Source of the DNA: an uncultured Flavobacteriaceae bacterium
Lineage (GTDB): Bacteria; Bacteroidota; Bacteroidia; Flavobacteriales; Flavobacteriaceae
DNA: 33,796 bases
Direction: 5' to 3'
Assembly (NCBI GenBank): GCA_929200365.1
Contig: CAKMZM010000006.1
Coordinates: 1 to 33,796 of the forward strand
Each line of letters begins with the position of its first letter. Position 1 is the first letter of the stretch. Below the pieces are notes generated by a model. It did not search any database, was not told where the DNA came from, and saw only the letters and a list, made by a program, of their open reading frames with translations. Positions 16,034-25,956 of the stretch are shown one piece after another. Made by a program: the position numbers and the translations under genes.

Positions 16034-18160
16034 ATGGCTAGAGATTTAAAATATACTAGAAATATAGGAATTGCTGCGCATATTGACGCAGGGAAAACTA
16101 CAACCACCGAACGTATTCTTTACTATACAGGAGTGAGTCATAAAATAGGTGAGGTGCATGATGGTGCAGCTACAATGGATTGGATGGAGCAAGAGCAGGA
16201 GCGTGGTATTACGATTACTTCTGCTGCTACAACATGTGAGTGGAATTTTCCAACAGAAAATGGTAAGCCAGTAGATGATACTAAAGGGTATCATTTTAAT
16301 ATAATTGATACTCCTGGTCACGTTGATTTTACCGTAGAGGTAAACCGTTCTTTAAGAGTATTAGATGGATTGGTATTCTTATTTAGTGCTGTTGATGGGG
16401 TAGAACCTCAATCAGAAACAAACTGGAGACTTGCAGATAATTATAAAGTACCAAGAATTGGTTTTGTAAATAAAATGGATCGTCAAGGATCTAACTTTAT
16501 GGCAGTTTGCCAACAAGTTAAGGATATGTTAGGGTCTAATGCTGTGCCAATTGTAATGAATATTGGTGATGAAGCAGATTTTAAAGGTATTGTAGACTTA
16601 GTGAAAAACCGTGCAATTGTATGGCACGATGAAACACAAGGTTCTACATTTGATGTTATTGAGATTCCTGAAGATTTAAAGGCTGAAGCTGCAGAATTAA
16701 GAGGTAAACTTATTGAAGAAGTTGCTGCTTATGATGAAAACCTTTTAGAGAAATTCATGGAAGATGAAGATTCAATTACAGAAGAAGAAGTGCATGCTGC
16801 ACTTAGAGCTGCTGTAATGGATATGTCTATTATTCCTATGATTTGTGGGTCTGCATTTAAAAATAAAGGAGTGCAGTTTCTTTTAGATGCTGTATGTCGT
16901 TATTTACCTTCTCCAACAGATAAAGATGGTATTGTAGGTGTAAACCCTAATACTGATAAAGAAGAATTACGTAAGCCAGATGTAAAAGAACCATTTTCTG
17001 CTTTAGCATTTAAAATTGCTACAGACCCTTTTGTAGGGCGTTTAGCATTCTTTAGAGCATATTCTGGTCGTTTGGATGCGGGATCATATATCTTGAATAA
17101 TCGTTCGGGTAAAAAAGAGCGGATTTCTCGTATTTATCAAATGCACTCTAATAAACAAAATGCAATTGAGTATATCGAAGCAGGAGATATTGGGGCAGCA
17201 GTAGGATTTAAAGATATCAAGACTGGTGATACTATGTCTGATGAAAAAAATCCTATTGTTTTAGAATCTATGGATTTCCCTGATCCAGTAATCGGTATTG
17301 CGGTTGAGCCTAAGACTAAAGCAGATGTTGATAAGTTAGGTATGTCTTTGGCAAAACTAGCAGAAGAAGATCCAACATTTACAGTTAGAACAGATGAAGC
17401 TTCAGGACAGACAATTATTTCTGGAATGGGTGAGCTTCACTTAGATATTATTGTTGACCGTTTAAGACGTGAATTCAAAGTTGAAGTAAATCAAGGTCAG
17501 CCACAAGTAGAGTACAAAGAGGCTATTACTCAAGCGGCTGATCATAGAGAGGTTTATAAGAAGCAATCTGGGGGTCGAGGTAAATTCGCAGATATTGTAT
17601 TTACGATTGAGCCAGCAGACGAAGGGCAAGTAGGACTTCAGTTTGAATCTACGATTAAAGGAGGTAATGTTCCTAAGGAATTTATCCCTTCTATTGAAAA
17701 AGGATTCAAAATGGCTATGGTAAATGGTCCATTGGCTGGATACGAGGTTGATGCTATGAAGGTAACATTGAAAGATGGTTCATATCATGATGTGGATTCT
17801 GATCAATTATCTTTCGAATTAGCTGCTAAATTAGGTTTTAAAAATTCAGCGAAAGCTGCTAAAGCTGTAATTATGGAGCCGATTATGAAATTAGAAGTTA
17901 TTACACCGGAAGAAAATATGGGTGATATCGTTGGTGATCTTAATCGTCGTAGAGGGCAAGTAAGTGATATGGGTGATCGTGCTGGTGCAAAAACTGTAAA
18001 AGCAACTGTTCCGCTTTCTGAAATGTTTGGATATGTAACAACATTAAGAACATTGTCATCTGGTAGAGCAACATCAACAATGGAATTTTCTCACTATGCT
18101 GAAACTCCTTCTAATATCTCGGAAGAAGTAATTGCAGCTGCAAAAGGAGTTAACGCTTAA
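16034..18160 (+). CDS. fusA: elongation factor G
   Basis: The 708-residue translocation GTPase has G1 AHIDAGKT (15-22), G2 around [12 protein letters not shown]3 DTPGH (92-96), G4 NKMD (146-149) and G5 GSAFKNKG. Domains II-V follow, including [15 protein letters not shown] and the C-terminal [18 protein letters not shown] short insertion near 71-87 ([17 protein letters not shown]) lies between G2 and G3. It hydrolyses GTP to drive tRNA-mRNA translocation. The gene sits 10 bases after rpsG and 11 before rpsJ. The tuf gene that follows fusA in many bacteria is absent here, as is usual in Bacteroidota. Confidence 0.98.
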   Translation: MARDLKYTRNIGIAAHIDAGKTTTTERILYYTGVSHKIGEVHDGAATMDWMEQEQERGITITSAATTCEWNFPTENGKPVDDTKGYHFNIIDTPGHVDFTVEVNRSLRVLDGLVFLFSAVDGVEPQSETNWRLADNYKVPRIGFVNKMDRQGSNFMAVCQQVKDMLGSNAVPIVMNIGDEADFKGIVDLVKNRAIVWHDETQGSTFDVIEIPEDLKAEAAELRGKLIEEVAAYDENLLEKFMEDEDSITEEEVHAALRAAVMDMSIIPMICGSAFKNKGVQFLLDAVCRYLPSPTDKDGIVGVNPNTDKEELRKPDVKEPFSALAFKIATDPFVGRLAFFRAYSGRLDAGSYILNNRSGKKERISRIYQMHSNKQNAIEYIEAGDIGAAVGFKDIKTGDTMSDEKNPIVLESMDFPDPVIGIAVEPKTKADVDKLGMSLAKLAEEDPTFTVRTDEASGQTIISGMGELHLDIIVDRLRREFKVEVNQGQPQVEYKEAITQAADHREVYKKQSGGRGKFADIVFTIEPADEGQVGLQFESTIKGGNVPKEFIPSIEKGFKMAMVNGPLAGYEVDAMKVTLKDGSYHDVDSDQLSFELAAKLGFKNSAKAAKAVIMEPIMKLEVITPEENMGDIVGDLNRRRGQVSDMGDRAGAKTVKATVPLSEMFGYVTTLRTLSSGRATSTMEFSHYAETPSNISEEVIAAAKGVNA

Positions 18161-18171
18161 TTATTACAGAA

Positions 18172-18477
18172 ATGAGTCAAAAAATCAGAATAAAACTAAA
18201 ATCTTACGATCATAACTTAGTAGATAAATCTGCTGAGAAAATCGTAAAGACGGTAAAGAGTACGGGAGCTGTAGTAACTGGGCCAATTCCTTTGCCAACA
18301 CATAAGAAAATTTTTACGGTGCTTCGTTCTCCACACGTAAACAAAAAGTCCAGAGAGCAATTTCAATTAAGTTCTTATAAAAGACTTTTGGATATTTATA
18401 GCTCTTCTTCAAAAACGATCGATGCGTTAATGAAGTTGGAATTACCAAGTGGAGTAGAGGTTGAAATCAAAGTGTGA
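18172..18477 (+). CDS. rpsJ: 30S ribosomal protein S10 (uS10)
   Basis: The 101-residue S10 contains [20 protein letters not shown], the [20 protein letters not shown] loop and [17 protein letters not shown]. It belongs to the 30S head; the family (NusE) also joins NusB in antitermination. The gene closes the run begun by rpsL. It is followed by an unusual 181-base gap with an intrinsic terminator before rplC, so S10 and EF-G may be expressed at a different level from the downstream genes. Confidence 0.97.
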   Translation: MSQKIRIKLKSYDHNLVDKSAEKIVKTVKSTGAVVTGPIPLPTHKKIFTVLRSPHVNKKSREQFQLSSYKRLLDIYSSSSKTIDALMKLELPSGVEVEIKV

Positions 18478-18483
18478 TAAGAC

Positions 18484-18523
18484 CTTGGTTACGTAAGTGC
18501 ACCTTACGATAAAATGTCCCAAG
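18484..18523 (+). promoter_or_regulatory. structured leader 5' part, rpsJ-rplC gap
   Basis: CTTGG (18484-18488) can pair with CCAAG (18519-18523). They enclose a perfect 6-bp hairpin, CGTAAG-TGCAC-CTTACG (18492-18508). The structure begins just after the rpsJ stop, with a terminator hairpin about 35 bases further on. The layout suggests a ribosomal-protein-binding leader with attenuation. Confidence 0.5.
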
Positions 18524-18557
18524 CTGTATGCGAGGGAAAAACGGCAAAAAATACATT

Positions 18558-18589
18558 CAGGGTTGAACGTGTTTTGACCCTGTTTTTTT
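18558..18589 (+). terminator. intrinsic terminator/attenuator between rpsJ and rplC
   Basis: CAGGGTTGAA (18558-18567) pairs with TTTTGACCCTG (18572-18582) to form a 10-bp stem with two G-U pairs and a 5-base loop. It is followed directly by seven T residues (18583-18589). This is a full-strength intrinsic terminator in the middle of the ribosomal cluster. All genes from rplC onward must be transcribed by read-through or from a promoter after it, and I found no TAnnTTTG box between it and rplC. Confidence 0.75.
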
Positions 18590-18605
18590 GCAAAAGAGTA
18601 AAAGG

Positions 18606-18623
18606 ATTGAAAGTAATTTCAAT
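18606..18623 (+). promoter_or_regulatory. small hairpin upstream of rplC
   Basis: ATTGAAA (18606-18612) and TTTCAAT (18617-18623) form a perfect 7-bp stem with a GTAA loop. It lies 35 bases before the rplC ATG and after the terminator. It is AU-rich and weak, and could be part of the same leader. Confidence 0.35.
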
Positions 18624-18658
18624 ATATAATTAAGTAAATCATTAATAAATAATTAAAT

Positions 18659-19276
18659 ATGTCTGGGTTAATAGGAAAAAAGATCGGCATGACCAGCATC
18701 TTCGATGAAAATGGAAAGAATATTCCATGTACAGTTATCGAAGCTGGACCATGTGTGGTTACCCAAGTCAGAACTGAAGAAGTTGACGGTTATGAAGCTG
18801 TTCAGCTAGGTTTCGATGACAAAGCAGACAAAAATGCTACTAAAGCGGCTTTAGGTCACTTTAAGAAAGCAGGAACTGTTGCTAAACGTAAAGTTGTCGA
18901 ATTCAAAGGTTTTGAGGAGGAGTACAAATTAGGAGATACAGTAACTGTTGAGCACTTTGCCGAAGGAGAATTTGTTGATGTGTCAGCAACCTCAAAAGGA
19001 AAAGGTTTTCAAGGGGTTGTGAAAAGACACAATTTTGGTGGTGTTGGTCAAGCAACTCATGGTCAGCATAACCGTTTAAGAGCTCCTGGTTCTATCGGTG
19101 CTGCATCATATCCTGCAAGAGTTTTCAAAGGAATGAAAATGGCAGGAAGAATGGGTGGAGAGCAAGTAAAAATTCAAAACTTAAGAGTGTTAAAAGTAGT
19201 TCCTGAAAAGAATATACTTGTTGTTAAAGGATGTGTTCCTGGACATAAAAACGCTTATGTAACGATTCAGAAGTAA
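18659..19276 (+). CDS. rplC: 50S ribosomal protein L3 (uL3)
   Basis: The 205-residue L3 begins [20 protein letters not shown]. It has the central loop that reaches toward the peptidyl-transferase centre ([20 protein letters not shown] and [15 protein letters not shown]). L3 is one of the two initiators of 50S assembly. It is the first gene after the attenuator-like leader and its stop overlaps the rplD ATG by one base (TAATG), so the two are translationally coupled. Confidence 0.98.
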   Translation: MSGLIGKKIGMTSIFDENGKNIPCTVIEAGPCVVTQVRTEEVDGYEAVQLGFDDKADKNATKAALGHFKKAGTVAKRKVVEFKGFEEEYKLGDTVTVEHFAEGEFVDVSATSKGKGFQGVVKRHNFGGVGQATHGQHNRLRAPGSIGAASYPARVFKGMKMAGRMGGEQVKIQNLRVLKVVPEKNILVVKGCVPGHKNAYVTIQK

Positions 19277-19905
19277 TGAAAGTAGCGGTAATTGATATAA
19301 ACGGAAAAGAAACAGGAAGAAAGGCAGACCTTTCTGATGCTGTTTTTGGTATAGAACCAAATGATCATGCTGTATACTTAGATGTGAAGCAATACTTGGC
19401 TAATCAACGTCAAGGTACTCATAAAGCTAAGGAGCGTGCAGAGATTACAGGTAGTACTAGAAAAATAAAGAAGCAAAAAGGGACAGGTACCGCGAGAGCA
19501 GGTAGTATAAAGTCTCCTATATTTAAAGGTGGAGGTAGAGTTTTTGGTCCAAGACCACGTAGCTACTCTTTTAAATTAAATAAGAACTTAAAGAGATTAG
19601 CACGTAGATCTGCGCTAAGCATTAAGGTAAATGACAAAGCAATAACAGTAATTGAAGACTTTACTTTTGATACTGTAAAAACTAAGAATTTTACTACGCT
19701 TTTAAAGTCTTTAGGACTTGAAAACAAAAAATCTTTGTTTGTGTTGGCAGAGTCGAATAAAAATGTATATTTGTCGTCACGCAATTTGAAAACTTCAGAA
19801 GTTATAACCTCTTCAGAATTAAGTACTTATAAAATACTTAATGCGAATAATGTTGTGTTTTTGGAAAGTTCTTTGAAACAAATTGAAACGAATTTAAGTA
19901 AATAG
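19276..19905 (+). CDS. rplD: 50S ribosomal protein L4 (uL4)
   Basis: The 209-residue L4 carries the long conserved loop [20 protein letters not shown] followed by [23 protein letters not shown], which lines the peptide exit tunnel. In E. coli L4 is also the autogenous repressor of the S10 operon, acting on a leader hairpin upstream of rpsJ. Here the candidate attenuator lies upstream of rplC instead, and L4 is the obvious candidate effector; this is inference. Confidence 0.98.
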   Translation: MKVAVIDINGKETGRKADLSDAVFGIEPNDHAVYLDVKQYLANQRQGTHKAKERAEITGSTRKIKKQKGTGTARAGSIKSPIFKGGGRVFGPRPRSYSFKLNKNLKRLARRSALSIKVNDKAITVIEDFTFDTVKTKNFTTLLKSLGLENKKSLFVLAESNKNVYLSSRNLKTSEVITSSELSTYKILNANNVVFLESSLKQIETNLSK

Positions 19906-19910
19906 AAGCC

Positions 19911-20201
19911 ATGAGTATCTTAATAAAACCTATTATTACAGAAAAGGCTACTACAGATAGTGAAGTGTTTAACCGCTATGGTTTTGTAGTAGATAAAAAA
20001 GCGAATAAGGTAGAGATCAAGAAAGCAGTTGAAGCTGCTTATGGTGTATCTGTTACTAAAGTTCGAACAATAAATGTCCGCCCAGACCGTAATACTCGTT
20101 ATACAAAAACAGGTATGGTCACTGGTAAAACAAGTGCCTATAAAAAAGCAATTGTACAGGTGGCGGAAGGTGAAGTAATTGATTTATATAGTAATCTTTA
20201 A
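19911..20201 (+). CDS. rplW: 50S ribosomal protein L23 (uL23)
   Basis: The 96-residue protein has the typical L23 start SILIKPIITEKAT, NRYGFVVDKKANKVEIKKAVE and the KVRTINVRP stretch. L23 sits at the tunnel exit and docks trigger factor and SRP. The gene lies 5 bases after rplD and 9 before rplB in the expected S10-operon order. Confidence 0.98.
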   Translation: MSILIKPIITEKATTDSEVFNRYGFVVDKKANKVEIKKAVEAAYGVSVTKVRTINVRPDRNTRYTKTGMVTGKTSAYKKAIVQVAEGEVIDLYSNL

Positions 20202-20210
20202 GACTAGAAA

Positions 20211-21035
20211 ATGTCAGTAAGAAAATTAAAGCCAATTACCCCAGGTCAGCGTTTTAGAGTAGTAAATGGATTTGACGCCATAACTACTGATAAGCCGGAA
20301 AAAAGCCTATTGGCTCCGAAAAAAAGATCTGGAGGTAGAAACAGTCAAGGAAAAATGACTATGCGCTACAAAGGCGGTGGTCATAAAAGAAGGTATCGTA
20401 TCATTGATTTTAAACGTGATAGGCAAGGGATTCCTGCTACCGTTGCTACAATAGAATACGATCCAAACAGAACTGCATTTATAGCGTTGTTAAATTACCA
20501 AGATGGTGAGAAGCGCTATGTTATCGCTCAAAATGGTTTACAGGTAGGTCAGAATGTTGTTTCTGGTAGCAATGTAACTCCAGAGATCGGTAACGCTATG
20601 CCACTTAGCGATATTCCACTAGGTACAATCATTTCTTGTATAGAATTACGTCCAGGTCAAGGTGCTGTTATGGCTCGTAGTGCTGGATCATTTGCTCAGC
20701 TTATGGCTAGAGATGGTAAATTTGCTACGGTAAAATTACCTTCTGGTGAAGTGAGAATGATCTTAGTTAACTGTATGGCTACTATAGGTGCTATATCTAA
20801 TAGTGATCATCAATTGATCGTAGGAGGTAAAGCTGGTAGAACAAGATGGTTAGGTCGTCGTCCTCGCACAAGACCAGTAGCGATGAACCCTGTTGATCAC
20901 CCAATGGGTGGTGGAGAAGGACGCTCTTCTGGAGGTCACCCACGTTCTAGAAAAGGTCTTCCTGCAAAAGGATTTAGAACCCGTTCTAAGACGAAATCGA
21001 GTAATAAGTATATTGTAGAACGTAGAAAGAAATAA
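20211..21035 (+). CDS. rplB: 50S ribosomal protein L2 (uL2)
   Basis: The 274-residue L2 is full length. It has the RNA-binding core ([20 protein letters not shown]), the [23 protein letters not shown] region with the conserved histidine near the peptidyl-transferase centre, and a basic [17 protein letters not shown] tail. L2 is needed for subunit association and peptidyl-transferase activity. Confidence 0.98.
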   Translation: MSVRKLKPITPGQRFRVVNGFDAITTDKPEKSLLAPKKRSGGRNSQGKMTMRYKGGGHKRRYRIIDFKRDRQGIPATVATIEYDPNRTAFIALLNYQDGEKRYVIAQNGLQVGQNVVSGSNVTPEIGNAMPLSDIPLGTIISCIELRPGQGAVMARSAGSFAQLMARDGKFATVKLPSGEVRMILVNCMATIGAISNSDHQLIVGGKAGRTRWLGRRPRTRPVAMNPVDHPMGGGEGRSSGGHPRSRKGLPAKGFRTRSKTKSSNKYIVERRKK

Positions 21036-21041
21036 TAAGAT

Positions 21042-21320
21042 ATGGCACGTTCATTAAAAAAAGGACCTTACGTTCACTATAAGTTAGAGAAAAAAGTAGC
21101 TGCAAATGTAGAAGCTAATAAAAAGTCTGTTATTAAGACTTGGTCTAGAGCATCTATGATTACTCCTGACTTTGTAGGGCAAACAATTGCAGTTCATAAT
21201 GGTCGCCAGTTTGTACCGGTATATATTACCGAGAATATGGTAGGTCATAAATTAGGAGAATTTTCGCCAACACGTTCTTTTAGAGGACACGCTGGTGCTA
21301 AGAATAAAGGTAAAAAATAA
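21042..21320 (+). CDS. rpsS: 30S ribosomal protein S19 (uS19)
   Basis: The 92-residue S19 shows [40 protein letters not shown] and [17 protein letters not shown], all diagnostic. It lies in the 30S head beside S13. Gaps to rplB and rplV are 6 and 8 bases. Confidence 0.98.
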   Translation: MARSLKKGPYVHYKLEKKVAANVEANKKSVIKTWSRASMITPDFVGQTIAVHNGRQFVPVYITENMVGHKLGEFSPTRSFRGHAGAKNKGKK

Positions 21321-21328
21321 TTTAAGTC

Positions 21329-21736
21329 ATGGGAGTTCGTAAAAGAGAAATGGCAGAAAGAATTAAGGAAGAGAAAAAGCAAATTGCTTTTGCTAAACTT
21401 AATAACTGCCCTACATCACCTCGTAAGATGCGTTTAGTAGCAGACTTAGTTCGTGGTGTAAAAGTTGAAAAGGCGCTTCAGATTCTTAGATTCAACCCTA
21501 AAGAAGCATCACGCCGTTTAGAGAAGTTATTGCTTTCGGCAATAGCAAACTGGCAAGCGAAAAATGAAGACGCTAGCATCGAAGATGCAGATCTTTTTGT
21601 AAAAGAGATTCGGGTAGATGGAGGAAGTATGCTAAAAAGACTTCGTCCTGCTCCACAGGGTCGTGCACACAGAATAAGAAAACGCTCTAATCACGTAACA
21701 ATAGTGGTTGCAGCAAACAATAATACACAAAGCTAA
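21329..21736 (+). CDS. rplV: 50S ribosomal protein L22 (uL22)
   Basis: The 135-residue L22 has [19 protein letters not shown], the [21 protein letters not shown] helix, and the tunnel-lining hairpin ending [21 protein letters not shown]. The first 20 residues or so ([20 protein letters not shown]) extend beyond the E. coli protein. An internal ATG at codon 8 (21350) could be an alternative start; the upstream ATG is kept because it follows the rpsS stop by 8 bases. Confidence 0.96.
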   Translation: MGVRKREMAERIKEEKKQIAFAKLNNCPTSPRKMRLVADLVRGVKVEKALQILRFNPKEASRRLEKLLLSAIANWQAKNEDASIEDADLFVKEIRVDGGSMLKRLRPAPQGRAHRIRKRSNHVTIVVAANNNTQS

Positions 21737-21744
21737 TATAAACT

Positions 21745-22473
21745 ATGGGACAGAAGACAAATCCAATCGGAAATCGCCTTGGTATTATCAGAGGATGGGA
21801 ATCCAACTGGTATGGGGGTAATGACTACGGTGATAAACTTGCCGAAGACGATAAGATTAGAAAGTATGTACACGCACGTTTATCAAAAGCTAGTGTATCT
21901 AGAGTAATTATTGAACGTACGCTTAAACTTGTAACCGTTACTATCACTACTGCTAGACCTGGTATAATTATCGGAAAAGGTGGTCAAGAGGTAGACAAGT
22001 TAAAAGAAGAGCTCAAGAAAATTACTGAAAAAGAAGTTCAGATCAATATTTTTGAAATCAAAAGACCTGAACTTGATGCATTTTTGGTAGGATCAAGTGT
22101 TGCGAGACAGATCGAAAGCCGTATCTCATATCGTCGTGCTATCAAAATGGCTATTGCGGCCGCGATGAGAATGAATGCTGAAGGTATCAAAATTCAGATT
22201 TCAGGGCGTTTGAATGGTGCAGAAATGGCACGTACAGAGTCTTACAAAGATGGTCGTATTCCTTTATCAACATTTAGAGCTGACATAGATTATGCTTTGG
22301 TAGAATCACATACTACTTATGGTAGATTGGGTGTTAAAGTGTGGATTATGAAAGGTGAAGTATATGGTAAAAGAGAGCTTTCTCCTTTGGTTGGTTTATC
22401 CAAAAAACAAGGAAAAGGCGACAGAGGTGGACGAAGTGGTGGAAGTAATAACAAATCACGTCGTAGAAAGTAA
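21745..22473 (+). CDS. rpsC: 30S ribosomal protein S3 (uS3)
   Basis: The 242-residue S3 starts [20 protein letters not shown]. It contains the KH motif [17 protein letters not shown] and the C-terminal domain [18 protein letters not shown]. The tail is a Gly/Ser/Arg-rich basic extension (about 215-242). S3 forms part of the mRNA entry channel with S4 and S5. Confidence 0.98.
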   Translation: MGQKTNPIGNRLGIIRGWESNWYGGNDYGDKLAEDDKIRKYVHARLSKASVSRVIIERTLKLVTVTITTARPGIIIGKGGQEVDKLKEELKKITEKEVQINIFEIKRPELDAFLVGSSVARQIESRISYRRAIKMAIAAAMRMNAEGIKIQISGRLNGAEMARTESYKDGRIPLSTFRADIDYALVESHTTYGRLGVKVWIMKGEVYGKRELSPLVGLSKKQGKGDRGGRSGGSNNKSRRRK

Positions 22474-22493
22474 TTTTTTAAAGTAAATTAGCA

Positions 22494-22913
22494 ATGTTAC
22501 AGCCTAAAAGAACAAAATTCCGTAAGCAACAAAAAGGACGTATGAAAGGTCTTTCTCAAAGAGGACACACACTTTCTAACGGTACTTTCGGAATCAAATC
22601 ATTAGATTCAAGTTTTGTTACTGCTAGACAAATAGAAGCAGCTCGTATTTCTGCTACTCGTTATATGAAGAGAGAAGGTTCTCTGTGGATTAAAATTTTC
22701 CCAGATAAGCCGATAACGAAAAAACCTCTCGAAGTACGTATGGGTAAAGGAAAAGGGGCTGTTGAGTATTGGGCAGCAGTAGTAAAACCAGGAAGAATAT
22801 TATTTGAAATAAGTGGAGTACCTTATGACGTAGCCAAAGAAGCTTTACGTCTGGCAGCCCAAAAACTTCCTGTAAAAACTAAGTTTATCGTAGCTAGAGA
22901 TTATCAAGCTTAA
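22494..22913 (+). CDS. rplP: 50S ribosomal protein L16 (uL16)
   Basis: The 139-residue L16 begins [19 protein letters not shown]. It contains [10 protein letters not shown]-like sequence ([15 protein letters not shown]), [14 protein letters not shown] and [20 protein letters not shown]. It binds near the A-site tRNA elbow. It lies 20 bases after rpsC. Confidence 0.98.
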   Translation: MLQPKRTKFRKQQKGRMKGLSQRGHTLSNGTFGIKSLDSSFVTARQIEAARISATRYMKREGSLWIKIFPDKPITKKPLEVRMGKGKGAVEYWAAVVKPGRILFEISGVPYDVAKEALRLAAQKLPVKTKFIVARDYQA

Positions 22914-22925
22914 TATTTGAGGATT

Positions 22926-23120
22926 ATGAAACAATCAGAAGTAAAAGAATTATCTACAGCTGAATTACAAGAGGAACTTGGTAAAACTCAAAAAACGTAT
23001 TCAGATTTAAGAATGGCTCACGCTATGTCCCCCTTAGAAAACCCTTTACAATTACGTAAAGTAAGAAGATCTATTGCGAGAATGGCTACAGAGCTAACAA
23101 AAAGAGAATTAAACGGTTAA
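22926..23120 (+). CDS. rpmC: 50S ribosomal protein L29 (uL29)
   Basis: This is a 64-residue L29 with MKQSEVKELSTAELQEEL and LRKVRRSIARMATELTKREL, a two-helix hairpin at the tunnel exit. I chose the ATG at 22926. A TTG in the same frame at 22917 would add three residues but lies almost on the rplP stop and is part of a purine-rich TTGAGGATT stretch that may serve as the ribosome-binding region. Confidence 0.95.
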   Translation: MKQSEVKELSTAELQEELGKTQKTYSDLRMAHAMSPLENPLQLRKVRRSIARMATELTKRELNG

Positions 23121-23132
23121 TTCTGCTGAAAG

Positions 23133-23390
23133 ATGGAAAAAAGAAATTTAAGAAAAGAGCGTATAGGAGTTGTTACTAGTAACAAAATGCAGAAATCTAT
23201 TGTGGTTGCTGAAGTTAAAAAAGTAAAACATCCTATGTACGGAAAGTTCGTGTTAAAAACGAAAAAATACGTTGCACACGACGAGAAAAACGACTGCAAT
23301 ATTGGTGATACTGTAAAGATCATGGAAACAAGACCTATGAGTAAAACCAAATGCTGGAGATTAGTAGAAGTAATTGAAAGAGCGAAGTAA
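23133..23390 (+). CDS. rpsQ: 30S ribosomal protein S17 (uS17)
   Basis: The 85-residue OB-fold protein has [41 protein letters not shown], and [20 protein letters not shown]. It is a primary binder of 16S rRNA 5' domain. It lies 12 bases after rpmC and 2 before rplN. Confidence 0.98.
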   Translation: MEKRNLRKERIGVVTSNKMQKSIVVAEVKKVKHPMYGKFVLKTKKYVAHDEKNDCNIGDTVKIMETRPMSKTKCWRLVEVIERAK

Positions 23391-23392
23391 TT

Positions 23393-23761
23393 ATGGTACA
23401 ACAAGAGTCTAGATTAAAAGTAGCCGATAACACAGGTGGAAAAGAAGTTTTAGTCATTCGTGTTTTAGGTGGTACAAAAAGAAGATACGCCTCTGTAGGA
23501 GACAAAATAGTTGTCAGTGTAAAAGAAGCAACTCCAAATGGAAACATTAAAAAAGGAGCAGTTTCAACTGCAGTTGTAGTTCGTACCAAAAAAGAAGTGC
23601 GTAGACCAGACGGTTCTTATATCCGTTTTGATGATAACGCGTGTGTTTTATTAACTCCAACAGGAGAAATGAGAGGAACACGTGTATTTGGTCCAGTAGC
23701 AAGAGAACTTCGTGATAAACAATTCATGAAGATTGTTTCACTAGCGCCAGAAGTGCTTTAA
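23393..23761 (+). CDS. rplN: 50S ribosomal protein L14 (uL14)
   Basis: The 122-residue L14 starts [19 protein letters not shown]. It contains [25 protein letters not shown] and [15 protein letters not shown]. It forms an intersubunit bridge and is the docking site of RsfS. It is the first gene of the spc-type segment, with no internal promoter visible. Confidence 0.98.
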   Translation: MVQQESRLKVADNTGGKEVLVIRVLGGTKRRYASVGDKIVVSVKEATPNGNIKKGAVSTAVVVRTKKEVRRPDGSYIRFDDNACVLLTPTGEMRGTRVFGPVARELRDKQFMKIVSLAPEVL

Positions 23762-23775
23762 TAATAGTTGTGAAG

Positions 23776-24087
23776 ATGACAAAGCTAAAAATAAAGTCAG
23801 GAGATACAGTACGAGTTATTGCTGGAGACAACAAAGGTCAAGAAGGAACTGTACAGAAAGTATTGAAAGATAAAAACAAGGCAATTGTAGAAGGTGTGAA
23901 CTTAGTGTCAAAACACCAGAAGCCTAGTGCTACAAACCCACAAGGAGGTATTGTAAAGCAAGAAGCACCTATTCATATTTCTAACTTATCATTGTTAACC
24001 GCTAAAGGTGAAACGACAAGAGTTGGATATAGAATAGAAGGAGATAAGAAAGTGAGATTTTCTAAAAAATCTAATGAAGTAATATAG
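23776..24087 (+). CDS. rplX: 50S ribosomal protein L24 (uL24)
   Basis: The 103-residue L24 has the KOW motif in [20 protein letters not shown] and the following [21 protein letters not shown]. It initiates 50S assembly together with L3. The ATG at 23776 gives the usual N-terminus; a GTG two codons upstream (23770) is a possible alternative. Confidence 0.96.
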   Translation: MTKLKIKSGDTVRVIAGDNKGQEGTVQKVLKDKNKAIVEGVNLVSKHQKPSATNPQGGIVKQEAPIHISNLSLLTAKGETTRVGYRIEGDKKVRFSKKSNEVI

Positions 24088-24089
24088 TT

Positions 24090-24641
24090 ATGGCTTATAT
24101 CCCAAGATTAAAACAAGAGTACAAAGACAGAGTAGTGTCAGCTCTTACAGAAGAATTCAGCTATGATAATGTAATGCAAGTGCCAAAACTTAAAAAAATA
24201 GTTTTAAGTAGAGGTGTTGGAGCAGCAGTAGCTGATAAGAAGTTAATCGACTATGCAGTAGACGAATTAACAAATATAACAGGTCAGAAAGCTATAGCGA
24301 CGATTTCTAAAAAAGATGTTGCTTCTTTCAAATTACGTAAAGGAATGCCGATTGGAGCAAAAGTTACGTTAAGAGGAGAAAGAATGTATGAATTTTTAGA
24401 TCGTCTAATTACTTCAGCTTTGCCACGTGTTAGAGATTTTAACGGAATTAAAGCTACAGGTTTTGATGGTAGAGGTAATTACTCATTAGGAGTTCTGGAA
24501 CAAATTATTTTCCCTGAAATCGATATCGATAAGGTAAATAAGATTTCTGGAATGAACGTTACCTTCGAAACTTCGGCAAAAACCGATAAAGAAGCAAAAT
24601 CATTGTTAACCGAACTAGGATTACCTTTTAAAAAGAATTAA
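24090..24641 (+). CDS. rplE: 50S ribosomal protein L5 (uL5)
   Basis: The 183-residue L5 contains [17 protein letters not shown], the [22 protein letters not shown]-type 5S rRNA-binding stretch (partly quoted), [20 protein letters not shown] and [13 protein letters not shown]. It forms the central protuberance with L18 and 5S rRNA. It lies 2 bases from both neighbours. Confidence 0.98.
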   Translation: MAYIPRLKQEYKDRVVSALTEEFSYDNVMQVPKLKKIVLSRGVGAAVADKKLIDYAVDELTNITGQKAIATISKKDVASFKLRKGMPIGAKVTLRGERMYEFLDRLITSALPRVRDFNGIKATGFDGRGNYSLGVLEQIIFPEIDIDKVNKISGMNVTFETSAKTDKEAKSLLTELGLPFKKN

Positions 24642-24643
24642 TT

Positions 24644-24913
24644 ATGGCTAAAGAATCAATGAAAGCCCGTGAGGTGAAGAGAGCAAAAACTGTAGCAAAG
24701 TATGCTGAAAAACGTAAAGCTTTAAAAGAAGCTGGAGATTATGAAGCATTACAGAAGTTACCTAAAAACGCTTCGCCAGTTCGTAAGCATAATCGATGCA
24801 AGTTAACAGGAAGACCAAAAGGATATATGCGTCAATTTGGGATTTCTCGTGTAACATTCAGAGAGATGGCGAACAAAGGATTAATTCCAGGAGTAACAAA
24901 AGCTAGTTGGTAA
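24644..24913 (+). CDS. rpsN: 30S ribosomal protein S14 (uS14), zinc-free form
   Basis: The 89-residue protein is the long S14 type with a single cysteine in [22 protein letters not shown]. It therefore lacks the CxxC...CxxC zinc site of the 61-residue form. The N-terminal helix ([20 protein letters not shown]) and the C-terminal TKASW are typical. A 70-base gap with a strong hairpin separates it from rpsH. Confidence 0.97.
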   Translation: MAKESMKAREVKRAKTVAKYAEKRKALKEAGDYEALQKLPKNASPVRKHNRCKLTGRPKGYMRQFGISRVTFREMANKGLIPGVTKASW

Positions 24914-24929
24914 TAATAAAGTAAATTAA

Positions 24930-24965
24930 TTGGTTTAAGGTTCAATTAAAAAAATTGAAAACCAA
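24930..24965 (+). promoter_or_regulatory. bulged hairpin between rpsN and rpsH
   Basis: TTGGTT (24930-24935) pairs with AACCAA (24960-24965). TTCAATT (24941-24947) pairs with AATTGAA (24953-24959). A one-sided bulge (TAAGG) separates the stems and the loop is AAAAA. No T-run follows, so it is not an intrinsic terminator. It ends 18 bases before rpsH. S8 represses the spc operon in E. coli, so an S8-binding site is a reasonable hypothesis. Confidence 0.5.
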
Positions 24966-24983
24966 AATCATAAATTATAAACA

Positions 24984-25382
24984 ATGAATACAGATCCTAT
25001 AGCAGATTATTTAACCAGAATTCGTAATGCAAATAGTGCTCAACACAGAGTAGTTGAGATTCCTGCATCGAAGGTTAAAAAAGAGATCACTAAGATATTA
25101 TTCGATCAAGGATATATTTTAAGTTATAAATTTGAAGATAATACAACACAAGGTACTATCAAAATAGCACTTAAATACGATAAATTAACTAAAGAACCAG
25201 TTATTAAAGAATTACAGAGAATCAGTAAGCCAGGATTACGGAAGTATGCAGGGTCTAATGATATCCCAAGAATTCTTAACGGATTAGGTGTTGCGATAGT
25301 CTCTACTTCTCATGGTGTAATGACCGGTAAACGTGCAAAGCAAGAGAATGTAGGTGGTGAAGTACTTTGTTACGTATATTAA
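24984..25382 (+). CDS. rpsH: 30S ribosomal protein S8 (uS8)
   Basis: The 132-residue S8 shows TDPIADYLTRIRNANSA, SKPGLRKYAGSNDIPRILNGLG and the C-terminal RNA-binding STSHGVMTGKRAKQENVGGE. S8 binds helix 21 of 16S rRNA and is the autogenous repressor of the spc operon in E. coli. The hairpin just upstream makes this relevant here. Confidence 0.98.
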   Translation: MNTDPIADYLTRIRNANSAQHRVVEIPASKVKKEITKILFDQGYILSYKFEDNTTQGTIKIALKYDKLTKEPVIKELQRISKPGLRKYAGSNDIPRILNGLGVAIVSTSHGVMTGKRAKQENVGGEVLCYVY

Positions 25383-25402
25383 CAGTATAAAAGACAAAAG
25401 AA

Positions 25403-25945
25403 ATGTCAAGAATAGGAAAAAATCCAGTAACTATTCCGTCTGGTGTCACTGTTGAAGTGACAGGTAATGTTGTTACTGTTAAAGGAAAATTAGGAGAGCT
25501 TTCTCAAGAAATCGATAGTATCGAAGTGAAAGTCGAAGAAGGCCAGGTTGTTTTTGAAAGACCTAGTGAAGCCAAAGATCATAAAGCGAAGCACGGTTTA
25601 TATAGAGCTTTGATTAATAATATGGTCAGTGGTGTTTCTGAAGGATTTAGTAAAGAGTTAGAATTGGTAGGAGTTGGTTACAGAGCTTCTAATCAAGGTC
25701 AAAAATTAGACTTGGCTTTGGGATTCTCTCATAACATAGTTTTAGATGTAGCACCAGAAGTTAAAGTCGAAACTATTTCAGAAAAAGGTAAGAACCCTAT
25801 CGTAAAATTAACCTCTCATGATAAGCAATTGGTGGGTCAGATAGCAGCTAAAATTAGAGGCTTCCGTAAACCAGAGCCTTATAAAGGGAAGGGAATCAAA
25901 TTCGTAGGAGAACAATTAAGAAGAAAAGCAGGTAAATCTGCATAA
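25403..25945 (+). CDS. rplF: 50S ribosomal protein L6 (uL6)
   Basis: The 180-residue L6 has two related alpha/beta domains. It begins [19 protein letters not shown], has [23 protein letters not shown] in the second domain, and ends in the conserved [20 protein letters not shown] region. It sits near the factor-binding centre. It lies 20 bases after rpsH and 11 before rplR. Confidence 0.98.
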   Translation: MSRIGKNPVTIPSGVTVEVTGNVVTVKGKLGELSQEIDSIEVKVEEGQVVFERPSEAKDHKAKHGLYRALINNMVSGVSEGFSKELELVGVGYRASNQGQKLDLALGFSHNIVLDVAPEVKVETISEKGKNPIVKLTSHDKQLVGQIAAKIRGFRKPEPYKGKGIKFVGEQLRRKAGKSA

Positions 25946-25956
25946 TAACTAACGTT

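Noticed and set aside
16046-16321. Long open frame antisense to fusA (and similar antisense frames across rpsQ, rplN, secY and susC)
   Set aside because: These mirror the codon structure of real genes on the other strand and have no family resemblance.
18161-18171. Missing tuf after fusA
   Set aside because: EF-Tu is normally encoded elsewhere in Bacteroidota, so this is not unusual.
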